From Agarophyton chilense (taxonomy: Eukaryota > Rhodophyta > Florideophyceae > Gracilariales > Gracilariaceae), in contig JARGXX010000014.1 in NCBI GenBank assembly GCA_030374765.1, forward strand, positions 62,001-126,000: a stretch of 64,000 nt of DNA. The letters are read 5' to 3'. A program made the translations under genes and the position numbers. Shown one piece after another: positions 22,401 through 31,788 of the stretch. The notes below the pieces were generated by a model. The model did no database searches and was not told where the DNA came from. It was given only the letters and a program-made list of their open reading frames with translations. The stretch's first letter is position 1. The number at the start of each line of letters is the position of its first letter.

Positions 22401-24056
22401 CCGCAATCCATGAATTCCTAATTAAAGAGCTTTCGAACTGCGTGAACAACTTCACTCTGTACCTTCAAACACATTTAGTGGAAGAGCTCTACTTACATTT
22501 TACATATCATACCATGTATCTTCGATACAATAATACGCCTACATCATGAACATATTGTACACTTACAAAGAAACGCCAACACTTTTGTAAGTGTTTGCCA
22601 TTACATCAAACAAACGTGTTCTACTACCTCTGTACTGTACTTGCTTTTTTTGGTACTGTTGTGACATGTTTGAATCTGCATGGAAAGGGACTTGTAATAA
22701 TTGCGCCGCGATGTCACCGTAAATGACACATTGACAAGAGCTAATGCAGCTGCAAGGAAAAGGTTACAATCGAATACTATACTGAGTGCAAAACGGAGCA
22801 TGGATCCTTTACAATTCTGTGGATGTCATTGATAAAATATGGTGTTATTGGGTGAGAACAGATTTCTAGTATACTTCTTTACTTTTAAGGAAGGAACTCT
22901 GTCTATATAGATGTGAAAAATAAACGTCTCGAAACGGCTGGGTCTATCCCGGAAAGTGTGCGCTGCACGGAATGGGACCATCATCGACTGGGCACATCTT
23001 CTGTTTAAGATCTTTAAGAGAGCCTGGTACTGCCTTGAAAATAAAACTAGCATGTCACCCGTCTTGCATACCAAGTAAATGAAATTTGTGCAAATCAGGC
23101 CTCAAGTCGCAGTGGACGAAGCAATGAACGCGAAGAAGAAAAGGAGCTTCGCAGGAATCGCAAAGAGTGACGTCATAGGCAAAGAGACCATTTATCATAT
23201 TCTAGTCGTGGCAAACTCTATGAAGAGAGAGGGTTGGCGGGCGTGTCCGCTGGTGAAGGCAACTCAGTGGCGCCAAAGACACGTGATGAGCCCCCAAACC
23301 CATTAAAAGTTTCTTCAGGAAAATGTCCCATGACAGTACAGTCTTGCCGAAGCACCAATAAGCAGTGTGAGCTGGTGCGTCTAACGTAGCTTATGAGGTC
23401 TAAAAAACTTCTAATATGAACGCGGGGATTGTCCGTCTGAGGTTAAATTGGCTGAGAGTTTTATACCCTGCTATCCATTATTCGTACATTAGAACTGTGA
23501 TTGAAAAGTCTGATGGTCTCTTGTTCAGGTTGGCAGCCTTTAGAATAACACCGCTTTGAGATTGCTGGTAAGTGAAAACTGCGTTACCTGATTCATCCCG
23601 CATTTTCCTCCCCTCAGATTCCAAGAACTATCCATTAGAGAGCTCTTGAAGAGCTAAATTATCATTAGGCTCCCACTTCGAAAACCTTCTATGGGCGATC
23701 GAGGTATATTTTACATGTGCACCATTCACAAAATAACGCACACGTCACGGGCATAATATCTGTTAATTTTGAATAATTACAACAGTTACATATTGGCTTC
23801 ATTGCAACAATGAGACCTGTTCCACTCTCTCCCTGCTGTTTCTGATTTCTTTTTCGTGAGTTCCTGGACGTTTAAAAGCCAACATCTCTCCAACTATGAA
23901 GCTCCCTAAACCATGTAGCTCTATCTTTCATTGCAGCAGCCAACTAGCTTTTATTTGAACCCAATCATCGTATGCAAGCCGCTGTTTACAACTACTCTGT
24001 AATTTTCTCCCACACCATATACACCTTCGATTAAGCTCTAAAAACCAGAAGTAGTT
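19478..24056. other. 4.6 kb without an identifiable gene
   Basis: Several open stretches are worth noting but not naming. Minus 20393-20097 has a hydrophobic stretch (LEIYLWFARFAATIVCFLVV) that could be a membrane segment. Plus 20465-20587 begins MTIATAVVSATLEKEISGQR. Plus 21301-21585 has HTLRLLPVHLDDRPGRTVER. It ends near a possible intron (to CATTGCAG at 21656) followed by KIIAYVNKYWKKQCWNAYH. Plus 23079-23306 has RSFAGIAKSDVIGKETIYHI. None shows a known domain. The stretch looks like decayed unique sequence or old transposons. Confidence 0.3.
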
Positions 24057-27000
24057 CAAAAGAGAAAGCAGGAGTCCATTTCAGTCTCTGATAAATTGGG
24101 AATCATGAAGGCGTTCGTTATTGCTTTTGGATCGCGCGGAGTGCTTCCAGGCATTGTGGAAGAAGAGCTTACTCGGCTCCAGACCCTAAAAGACGAATGA
24201 ATAAAAAAGGTTTCGTCATATCAGCTCCTGCCTCGCATTTGGGCAAGGCTGTTCTTTTGGGCTTCAATGGTGTCATCTTTTTTCTTTCGACGCTTGGGCT
24301 GCTATAAGATTTGTTTTTTTGGATGATCAGGATCGAGATGAACGAATTTTCATTTATTACTAGCATCCCCAATGTTAGCCAAACATTGGCTCTTATGTAG
24401 AGTTTATGGGAGAAGCCGAATTTTCGTCATTTCTCGAGAACTTTATTCGCATTGTTGATGCCACAGTGGTACTGAAATGAAAAGTGCTTTTGGCGCAGTA
24501 TATAAAAGATATGGGGTCAATTTATTTTCTCCCTTCTCGCTAGGTGCTGGAAAGAACAGCGAGTACGTGTAATCACCTCAATAGGCCAATGCGTCTCCCG
24601 AAGAGTAAACCCCGACAGTGCTCACTCAGATTCTTCTCCAACCCTGGGCACAACTCATTTAACATACATCGTTTCAAAACTTCCATAATACCAACTCAGA
24701 TTGTTGTCCGCACTCATGACAACTGTTTACCGCACATTTCAGAAGCATTTAGGTGTTTCCCGAATGGATGTCTTAAAAAACTGGTTCCATTATATATGCA
24801 TCGGGTATATCAGCTCTGTTTTCACTAGTGACTGCGTTTTCTCAAGTCCCAGTCTTATATCATGATTAAATTAGAATATGTCTAATATTCAAGTTCCAGA
24901 TATCACAGCATTCTAGGTAATAAGGTTTGAAGACAGAAAGCCATAAAACACAGAACAGTTGCCTAGTTTTATGCTCTGAAATCGCACCTTCGCTGATTTG
25001 TTCCAATTAGAAAGCTATTGATGTTCCACAAGTAGAAAATTTAGCGAATCGGTGAGATATGATGACAGTATTGAGTCAAAAAGCCTCTGAGATATCGAGA
25101 ATCATAGGTTCATAGAAATAAACAAACTATCTACGTCATGACCTAATTCATCTCTTTCAGGTGATTTTGTGTGCGAAATAACTGAGAACATGGATCCTGC
25201 AATGAACTGAGCATGGTTACGGGCAGCATTGTTACGAGATGCTCATATTTCTTCTGTCAAGTTCGGATTTTATCTCAAGGGATAGAAGGTTCAGGATGTA
25301 AAATTAGAGGCATTGATCTTTCGGGACTTGGATCTGAGAATGCTGCTTTTGATGCGCCTATGCAAGAACTAATTGGGAAAGCTATACTATACGAAGGCTG
25401 TCTGTTCTGAAAAAGATACTGACTCCCTTAAGAGACGGGAAATGCCGCATACTTTTGCCGTGCACCCTTAAACTTGTAAAAACTAATTCAAATCCAAGAA
25501 AAAGACTCTTCACTACCTCTCTCGAAATCGAGCTACAGAAGAGTTAAAGCTACTTTCAAACCAGTCCAATTACAAGGCCATCCTCTTCTCTTCCTACGGA
25601 ATAATTCCTGGCGGACTGATTTATATATTCACCGTATCATTCACCTGCGCTCCGAATTGAATTCATAAGATCAAGGTTCTTCTGTTGTATCGCTTTTGAA
25701 GGCTTTTAACTGCTCAGAAAGAATACTTCTGTAGCCGCTACAGGTGTGTGCTCTAAGCGCTTTTTGCTCTACACCTTTGGATATTTGTATCTAGAAGCCA
25801 GGATTGCCAGATAAAATGGCTATGGTCATGTGAGCTCCTCGAGTTATTCTTGAGATACACCCTCTTTCTTCAGTGACCAGAAGAATGTGTTCTTCTTCCG
25901 AAATATAAACTTTCCATGATCATCATCATTTCCGTTTTCATTCGACGTTTTTACAGAATCAGAATTATTTGTCCAAGAACTGTTACGCTTCTCACTTCAC
26001 CACCCTACATTCGAATGACAGGCGAACTTCCGCTCCCTGCATCTAGTATTCAGCTTCTTCGAATGACCTTCTTTAAAAGAGATTCTTTTCTATTCTAGCC
26101 AAAATGGTTCAGCAGCAGTTCTGCGTATGTACTGCCGCTAGAAAGCGCTCAAAAAGACGATAGAGTCGAGCCAGAAGTTTCTGCACATCTAGGATTTAGC
26201 CGTGTAATACATTGGGCATATTCTTACCCCTTTAAATTAGATCGTGCTGCAATTTTTCAGTAACCCTGCAATCTGTTCTCAATCGATATGCCAGATGAAT
26301 TCTGGCTGCACTTTGTTTAAATACTCAAAGATTACGATAACAGCAGCAGTCTATGATTCCGAGATCATGATGCACAGGCAACCATGTGTAGACATGTAAT
26401 GCTCAACTCACAATTACGACGAAGCCCATTGATGCACAGGCCATCTTTTTCCTCGGTTCCAAAGACAGTAGCGGCGACTGTGACTTTTTCGAGGACACGA
26501 CTACATCCACGACAACAGCTGGGACTTGCCCTGGATCCGGTTTATTATTAACAGAGTGAGCAAGACATCACAAACCGCTCGGGCTGCTCTCCTGCGTCAA
26601 CTGAAGAAGCGAAATATAGCTTTGAGGATGGTCCCGTATGACCTGGGCGACGAATACTTGACTGGCTTCGGCTCTTCAGACGCCTAGACCAAACTTGTGT
26701 GCAGGTGCGAAACTAATAGTTTCCCTCTCATGCAAACAATGTGTCCACCTCTAACAAGTTCGTCAACAACCAGAATTGATTTGGTATCTGGTAATAAGTG
26801 AGCGATACCGCCAGTTCTGAGTACCTGTCCCGATTTCTTGTTACTGGAGCGATACGGGCAGTGCAGCTGACTGTACTTTTTCGAAGTTCGGAGACTACTG
26901 GTAAGATCCACTTCTACGGTAGAAGAAAACTCCTACGACCAAGTTAGAAGTTTCGAGGTGTACCTGAGCCTAAGCGTAGAGCTGGTGGAGCTCGAATACC

Positions 27001-27597
27001 CGTCGAGCAGAAAGCGTAAAAGCACACGTATGGAATATTAAACCTTTGAGAATAATAGGCAGGGCTCTGGAGGGGTGCTAGAAGTACTCGAAAAAGAAAA
27101 TATGAAAATCCAACCGAGCTCGGCCTGAGCTCGAAGAATTTTTGACACATTTATCTGGATTTATTATTTTCAAATGTTAGGCCACCTTAACAGGTGCTGG
27201 AGATGGCGTAGTAGTGGGTTTTATTTCCAAAACTGAAAAGCTCATATAGACCTTGCACTACTTTTGGCACAGAGTACTTGTTTCACTTTCTTACATGGTA
27301 GGTACACGTTTATTTCTGCTTGAAGCAGATGTTAAGAATATTAAACTAATGCATCATATCAGAGATATTTTATCAGCAGGCACGTTTTGACTCATGCTCA
27401 CCACCGAATAATAGGTTTCGTTGAATTTTTGTCGAAAAACATTTTTTAAAAGGGCTTTTCTTTTCTGACTTTTCTTTGCTTTACTGTACCTTGCGTAGTA
27501 TTTAGTCAGAAAAGTTGAAGAGTATCGTGGTTGTACGATTATTCTTGTACTTCCTGCTTCAAAAGCCTGATTTCTTCGTATTGGATTTTGAAACTAC
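24057..27597 (+). repeat. Repeat F, copy 1 (at least 3.5 kb unidentified element)
   Basis: This aligns collinearly with 60545-64000. Matching blocks include CAACTCAGATTGTTGT versus CAAACTCAGATTGTTGT (24694 and 61097), GCAGCAGTTCTGCG (26112 and 62532), CAGGTGCGAAACTAA versus CAGGTGCGAAACAAA (26702 and 62998), CACAGAGTACTTGTTTCAC (27271 and 63674) and TTTATTTCTGCTTGAAGCAG (27310). Plus-strand protein pieces are conserved in both copies. Examples are ASALQ..RPNL..GAK, VYLSLS..(V)VELE.P and VLEKEN (copy 2 VLEKED) followed by FDT..WI, so an exon-bearing gene was once inside. The family is not recognised. Both copies are full of stops. Confidence 0.75.
26880..27185 (+). pseudogene. Unidentified coding remnant inside repeat F copy 1
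   Basis: Two short exon-like stretches. The first reads TSTVEENSYDQVRSFEVYLS then LSVELVELEYPSSRKR. The second reads GGVLEVLEKENMKIQPSSA then RRIFDTFIWIYYFQMLG. Each aligns residue by residue with 63207-63310 and 63430-63600 in copy 2, so selection once acted on this frame. The protein family is unknown. Confidence 0.45.
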
Positions 27598-27773
27598 GAG
27601 CGGTTCCCACTCTACCTGGCGTTTGTTACATTCTTTAGCCTGCTGCGTCATGCCAAAATTTTGGAGCATTCACAATGGGAGTTACAAGGGCATGGCCACC
27701 GCTACTTGCCAAACTACAAAAAGGCATTTAATTTTCGCTTTGAGTTGAAATACGTTAACTCCCAGACCGAGAC

Positions 27774-28108
27774 CTAAAACCAATAATAGTTCCTAAGCCA
27801 GCGAGAAGTCATTACGTTTGGGCAGCTAACGCTTGTTTCGCGCTTGCTTTGGGTTTGCGCTGTCAATTCAAGAAAAAATGGGTACTTCCATGCAAAGCAA
27901 TGAGTATTTTGCATCTTTGGTTTTTGTCCTCGCCATCGAAAACTAAAACTGTCACATTCACCCAAAAGAAATTTCTCGAGTCTTTTATGAGTCTTGCTTG
28001 TGATAAACGAGTGTTTATGTCGCTGAAATCGATGATGGAGCCATCGCCGCCAAGCGAACTATAAAAGGGCTGGGACGGAACGAAGGCGAGATTCGTTCGC
28101 TTGCACAT
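27774..28108 (-). pseudogene. Unrecognised minus-strand coding fragment
   Basis: Minus-strand 28108-27863 reads MCKRTNLAFVPSQPFYSSLG, SIIDFSDINTRLSQARLIKD and FFWVNVTVLVFDGEDKNQ. After a frame change it continues as LELTAQTQSKRETSVSCP and ends near 27774. The composition is protein-like, but I see no known motif. It abuts repeat R1 copy 2 and may be a host gene fragment or part of a transposon. Confidence 0.3.
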
Positions 28109-28129
28109 GGTACATCTGTGGCGTGTACG

Positions 28130-28775
28130 AACGCTACAGGTGGGGCTGGAACGAAATCTGCTCCATTCTCAAGACTTATTTAAAGTTCTTATATCAAGGG
28201 CAAAAAGCCTTCTGAGTCGGTATATAGTAATAGGAAACGTTGGTCAATCGACACACGTCGTTGGGGTGGTAGGTCTCCCGAGTTATTTCTAAAGCCGTGG
28301 CGGAAAATTAGAAAAGTATGTACCAAGTATCATGCAGCTGTAAAGGTTCAATGCGCTGTATTGACCAGATCATCTTCTGAAATGGACATATTCCACTATT
28401 CGACTGTGATGCATATCGTTGAGCAAAAGCTGGACCGAAAGCTCGCCGATTCCAAGTCTGATGCATGATTGTAGTTGACGCAAGAGATATAAAAGCGATT
28501 TCTTCTGCTGCTTTATTTTTAAATGTCGTCAATATCGTTTGATGTTGGCTTGGTAGGGGTGTGCAGGTCTGGGGATGTCCATCTTTTGGCCAAGACGCCC
28601 ATAACCATGTTTTAGGTGGGCCAATGATATTTACACAAACATCATGCCACCTTTAGGTTCAGGTCCCAGGCGTGGAGGTGGCTTAGTTGTCAACATTTTA
28701 TAGAAGGAACATCCGTGTACTCGGAAGATATATATGGATTGGACTATTTTTTATTCTGCCCAGCTCAATGAATCG
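28130..28775 (-). repeat. Interspersed repeat R1, copy 2
   Basis: Second copy of the repeat at 4098-4660 (AACGCTACAGGTGGGGCTGG, GATGCATATCGTTGAGCAAA, GGACCGAAAGCTCGCC, TTTGATGTTGGCTTGGTA). It has about 85 extra bases at 28217-28302 relative to copy 1. The minus frame 28532-28308 reads AAEEIAFISLASTTIMHQ and RRAFGPAFAQRYASQSN, conserved with copy 1. Its right end abuts the Tc1-like relic. Confidence 0.75.
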
Positions 28776-28938
28776 TAGTGTTACCACGTACAGGGCGTTT
28801 CAAAAACATATCACTTCACAAAAACTGCGCCAGAAAGGCATTCCACGTACTGTTGAGCACATTTCATAACAAATAAAAACCACTAAGTCAGTAACACTGT
28901 TTTAAAAGTATATCCTTTATACAACCATTAACTCAATT

Positions 28939-29573
28939 ATGGCTGGTGGCACACTTCTGACACGTCCTGAACCGCTGTAAATCAAGGAATAAGTAGGTCA
29001 GGGTATGATTCCAGCAGAAATAGCCCGAAAACTCAAGCGCAGCCCAAAAACAATCAGCAACTCCATCAAAAACCCCGCTACATACGGGACAAAGCGTTCG
29101 ACCGGCTGTCCTACGTCACTATCCCCGGTCCATAAGCGTGACCAAGCATTGAGGAGGCGCATCAGTAATGGTTTGGGCGTGAATCTCTACGAAAGGAGCA
29201 ACTGATGTGGCTTTTGTTGAAACTACAATGAACTTTGAGAAGTATGCTGAGGTTCTAGAAAACTATCTTCTACCTTTTGCATACTGTATGGGAGAAGAAA
29301 TCATTTTTCAATAAGATAATGCACCTGTACATAAGTCTAATTCTAGGAAACAGTGGTTCAGTATTCTAAATATGTCGGTTACGGAATGGCCTGCGCTCTC
29401 TCCTGATCTCAACCCTATCCAAAACATTTGGGGAATGTTGGCCCGAATGGTTTCTGGGCGAGGAAGGCAATTTGATACAGTTTTTGATCTAAAAAACTGT
29501 ATCAAAGATTACTGGGAAAAGAATGACTGTAATGCTATCAATCCTTTTAAATAATCAATGGCAAAGCGTTGTA
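28939..29573 (+). pseudogene. Tc1/mariner-type transposase relic
   Basis: A cut-and-paste transposase inserting at TA. The N-terminal part has the helix-turn-helix pattern GQGMIPAEIARKLKRSPKT, ISNSIKNPATYG and GCPTSLSPVHKRD. The catalytic part contains FQ-stop-DNAPVHKS (TAA at 29312 replaces the second Gln of the usual QQDNAPxH) and WPALSPDLNPIQNIWG. In the latter the usual third acidic residue (PIEN) is Gln. GRGRQFDTVFDL follows. Frame changes near 29205-29300 and several stops make it inactive. TACAGGG occurs at 28793 and again at 29583, but in direct rather than inverted orientation, so the true ends are uncertain. Confidence 0.8.
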
Positions 29574-29631
29574 TAAGTGATATACAGGGTAAAGGAGCAA
29601 ACAAAAGCTACTGAACTTGCGTTAGAATAAA

Positions 29632-31018
29632 ACGAGTGGCTTTGTAGCGTGCGTGCTTTGCACGCGTTTGACAGTTTACATATGTTGAGAAAAAGCTTTG
29701 AGAGTAGTTTTTATCGTTTGTAGGTTAGAACCGGCTTGTACAATGAGGCGCCGTTTCACTCATACGCAAGATGTGAGAAACCGTTCTCTGTGTGAGGAAC
29801 CGTGCTCTGTGTGAGAACCCGTGCTCTTCGGACTTTGCTTGCAACGCCCATGTGCGCAATTGTGTGCCCAGCGGTAAGCACGCAGTAAGGTGCCATTGCA
29901 CGCGGATGGCTATTTCATAAGATTTAGAGAGGCAAAGGAAGCTGGAAAAGAAACAAAATGCCATCCTCTACGATTTAGTATCCAAGACCTTTTCAGGGCA
30001 GAATTTCTGGAAAGCTTACACGAAATACTTTTCTATCACAGCTTATGACGCATATGTTGAGGTTGAAATGTACTACGGGAAAGAGTGACATAGAGCAAGC
30101 CGTGAGAAAAGCAGTTATCTTAAATGTCGAACTCAACCCTTCTCCCAAACGATTGCCTCTGTACGATATTGGTAGTCAGGGCAAAGCCTTAGGACGAAAA
30201 CTGGAAACGTATCGTCTCTAGGCTCGCAGGGATTTCTCGCCAAGCAAAAACGCTGTCTTTTGTACGAACTTGTGGCTAACCGTAATTAAAAAGACTGATT
30301 GTCTTTTGTTCCGCTAAATATATTGCCCCATTCATATATCTCTTCGAAATGTTCACCTTTTGCAGAAAGATTAACACGATTCCCCTTATCAGCTTCAAAA
30401 TTGATCAAGAATGACAGATTTCGCGCTGAGTGTATTCAAAACCTCCGTTTACGCGCAAGCGCTATTTCTGGGGTTTACATTCTCTACTTTGAGAACAACT
30501 CTGTTTTCCACTCTCGAATCTTGTCTGTCACTTTGTAGTGGTCCTATTTGCACCTTGTTTCCCGGCTCTCTTTCCATTGCGTCACTTGCGCTTTTTAGTC
30601 TGTTTTGCCGTTTCATTTCTTCGTCTTACGGCTGCATGGTCAAGCTGTTGTCTTCTCAAAACCTCAGCTGTTTCTATTGAAGGTATATTCGGCACAATTG
30701 CGCAAGGAATTCGGTTTGTGTCCGTGGACGCGTCATGGTGTACCTCGTTCGAACTGACAAAGACCCTAAAAGCTCACCCTCGCAGCGCTTATGAGCTGGA
30801 TGATGAGCCCAGCGGTAAGCGCGCAATGAGGTGCCGTTTCACTCATACGCAAGATTTGAAAAGCTGTGCTTTGTGTGACGAACCGTGATTTGTGTGAAAA
30901 CCCTTGCTTTGAGTGAGAAACCGAACTTTTTTGACTTGGCTCGCAGCGCCAACGTGCGCAATTGTGTGCCCAGCGGTAAACGCGCAATGAGGCGTCATTG
31001 CACTCAAACGCAGTCCGT
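29632..31018 (-). mobile_element. Arg-rich/hairpin-ended element, copy 1 (Helitron-like?)
   Basis: Three related copies lie at 29632, 31789 and 34727. Each begins on the plus strand with CGAGTGGCT-like sequence. A perfect 15-base hairpin GCGTGCTTTGCACGC follows (29651-29665 here), then GACAGTTTACATATGTTGAG. On the minus strand a protein starts near 30698 with PNIPSIETAEVLRRQQ, then RRRNETAKQTKKRK. It has stops. The 5' side (30700-31018) has repeated AACCGTG-type motifs and CCCAGCGGTAA..CGCAATGAGG. Arg-rich leaders of this type and 3' hairpins occur in Helitron elements, but no Rep or helicase motif is present, so the class is a guess. Confidence 0.4.
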
Positions 31019-31024
31019 GTTTTT

Positions 31025-31645
31025 TTGTTATGCGCCCCGAATTCTAGCGCGTTCTCGGTTGCGACGCCTGCGTTCTTCGGCCTGTTCTGAAGTTTCAGCT
31101 CTTCGTCGTACAGTAGCGGGCTCGAACTGTTGCCTTCTGCGAGCTTCGGCTGCATCGGTTGAAGGTACGGTCGGCATGATAGCGTGAAAAGACCACGTTG
31201 GTGCCTGTGGACGTCTCACCGCGTCCCCATCTAAATTTCCCCTAGCACCGAAAATGTGCGCAACTGTGTGCCCAGCAGTGGGCGCGCAATGACGCGTCAT
31301 TGCGGTCATACGCGGTGTGTGAGAAACCCTGCTCTCTCTGCACTTCTCCTGGAGCGGGGTGGAAAAACCCTGCTCTTGGACTCGTCCTGGAGCGGGGTTG
31401 GAAACCCTGCTCTTGAACTCGTTCCGGAGCGGGGTGGAGAAACCCTGCTCTTGGACTCGTTCCGGAGCGCAGTGAAGAAACCCTGCTCTTGGAGCTGTCC
31501 CGGAGCAGGGTAGAAAACCCTGCTCTTGGAGTTGTCCCGGAGCAAGGTGTGCAACGGCACGCGATTGGTCAAATGTTACACACGTGTCGCGCTCAGCACT
31601 GTACTTCCGCCCAGCCGAGTGCCACGGCACGCTATTGGTCAACTG
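31025..31645 (-). mobile_element. Partial leader of a related Arg-rich element with a minisatellite
   Basis: On the minus strand a second start reads MPTVPSTDAAEARRRQQ, then VRRRAETSEQAEERRRRN and RERARIRG, clearly related to the protein at 30698 and at 34430. Its body is missing: the sequence to the left is the leader of copy 1. To the right lie its upstream sequence and the minisatellite at 31316-31552. A short piece of it (GTTGCGACGCCTGCGTTCTT) recurs at 34693, directly beside copy 3. Confidence 0.4.
31316..31552. repeat. Minisatellite, about 6 units of 37-38 bases
   Basis: Units of the form AAACCCTGCTCTTGGACTCG followed by TTCCGGAGCGGGGTGGAG, with small changes, repeat about six times. 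It looks like an expansion of the AACCGTGCTCT motif present in the leaders of copies 1 and 2 (29766-29830, 34600-34650). Confidence 0.85.
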
Positions 31646-31734
31646 TTACACGTGTGTCGCTGTTGACCAATCCTATGCCATGGCACTCTTGTTCCGCGGC
31701 CAAGTGGGCCATTTGTATCACACGCAGTGAGACC

Positions 31735-31775
31735 CACACACACACAGACACAGACACACATACACAAACATGTGC
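31735..31775. repeat. CA-rich microsatellite
   Basis: CACACACACAGACACAGACA and following bases form an imperfect (CA)n run ending in ACATGTGCTTTAGTAG. The same microsatellite plus tail recurs at 35667-35698, so it is part of the repeated element. Confidence 0.8.
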
Positions 31776-31788
31776 TTTAGTAGTTGCA

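Noticed and set aside
28793..29590. TACAGGG at both sides of the Tc1-like relic as terminal inverted repeats
   Set aside because: The two occurrences are in the same orientation and differ after seven bases, so they cannot be the inverted ends.
31316..31552. CRISPR-like array
   Set aside because: The units are contiguous with no unique spacers. It is a minisatellite in eukaryotic transposon DNA.
31028..31642. A 204-codon minus-strand gene across the minisatellite
   Set aside because: Most of the frame translates the tandem repeat. Only the part after MPTVPSTDAAEARRRQQ resembles protein shared with other copies.
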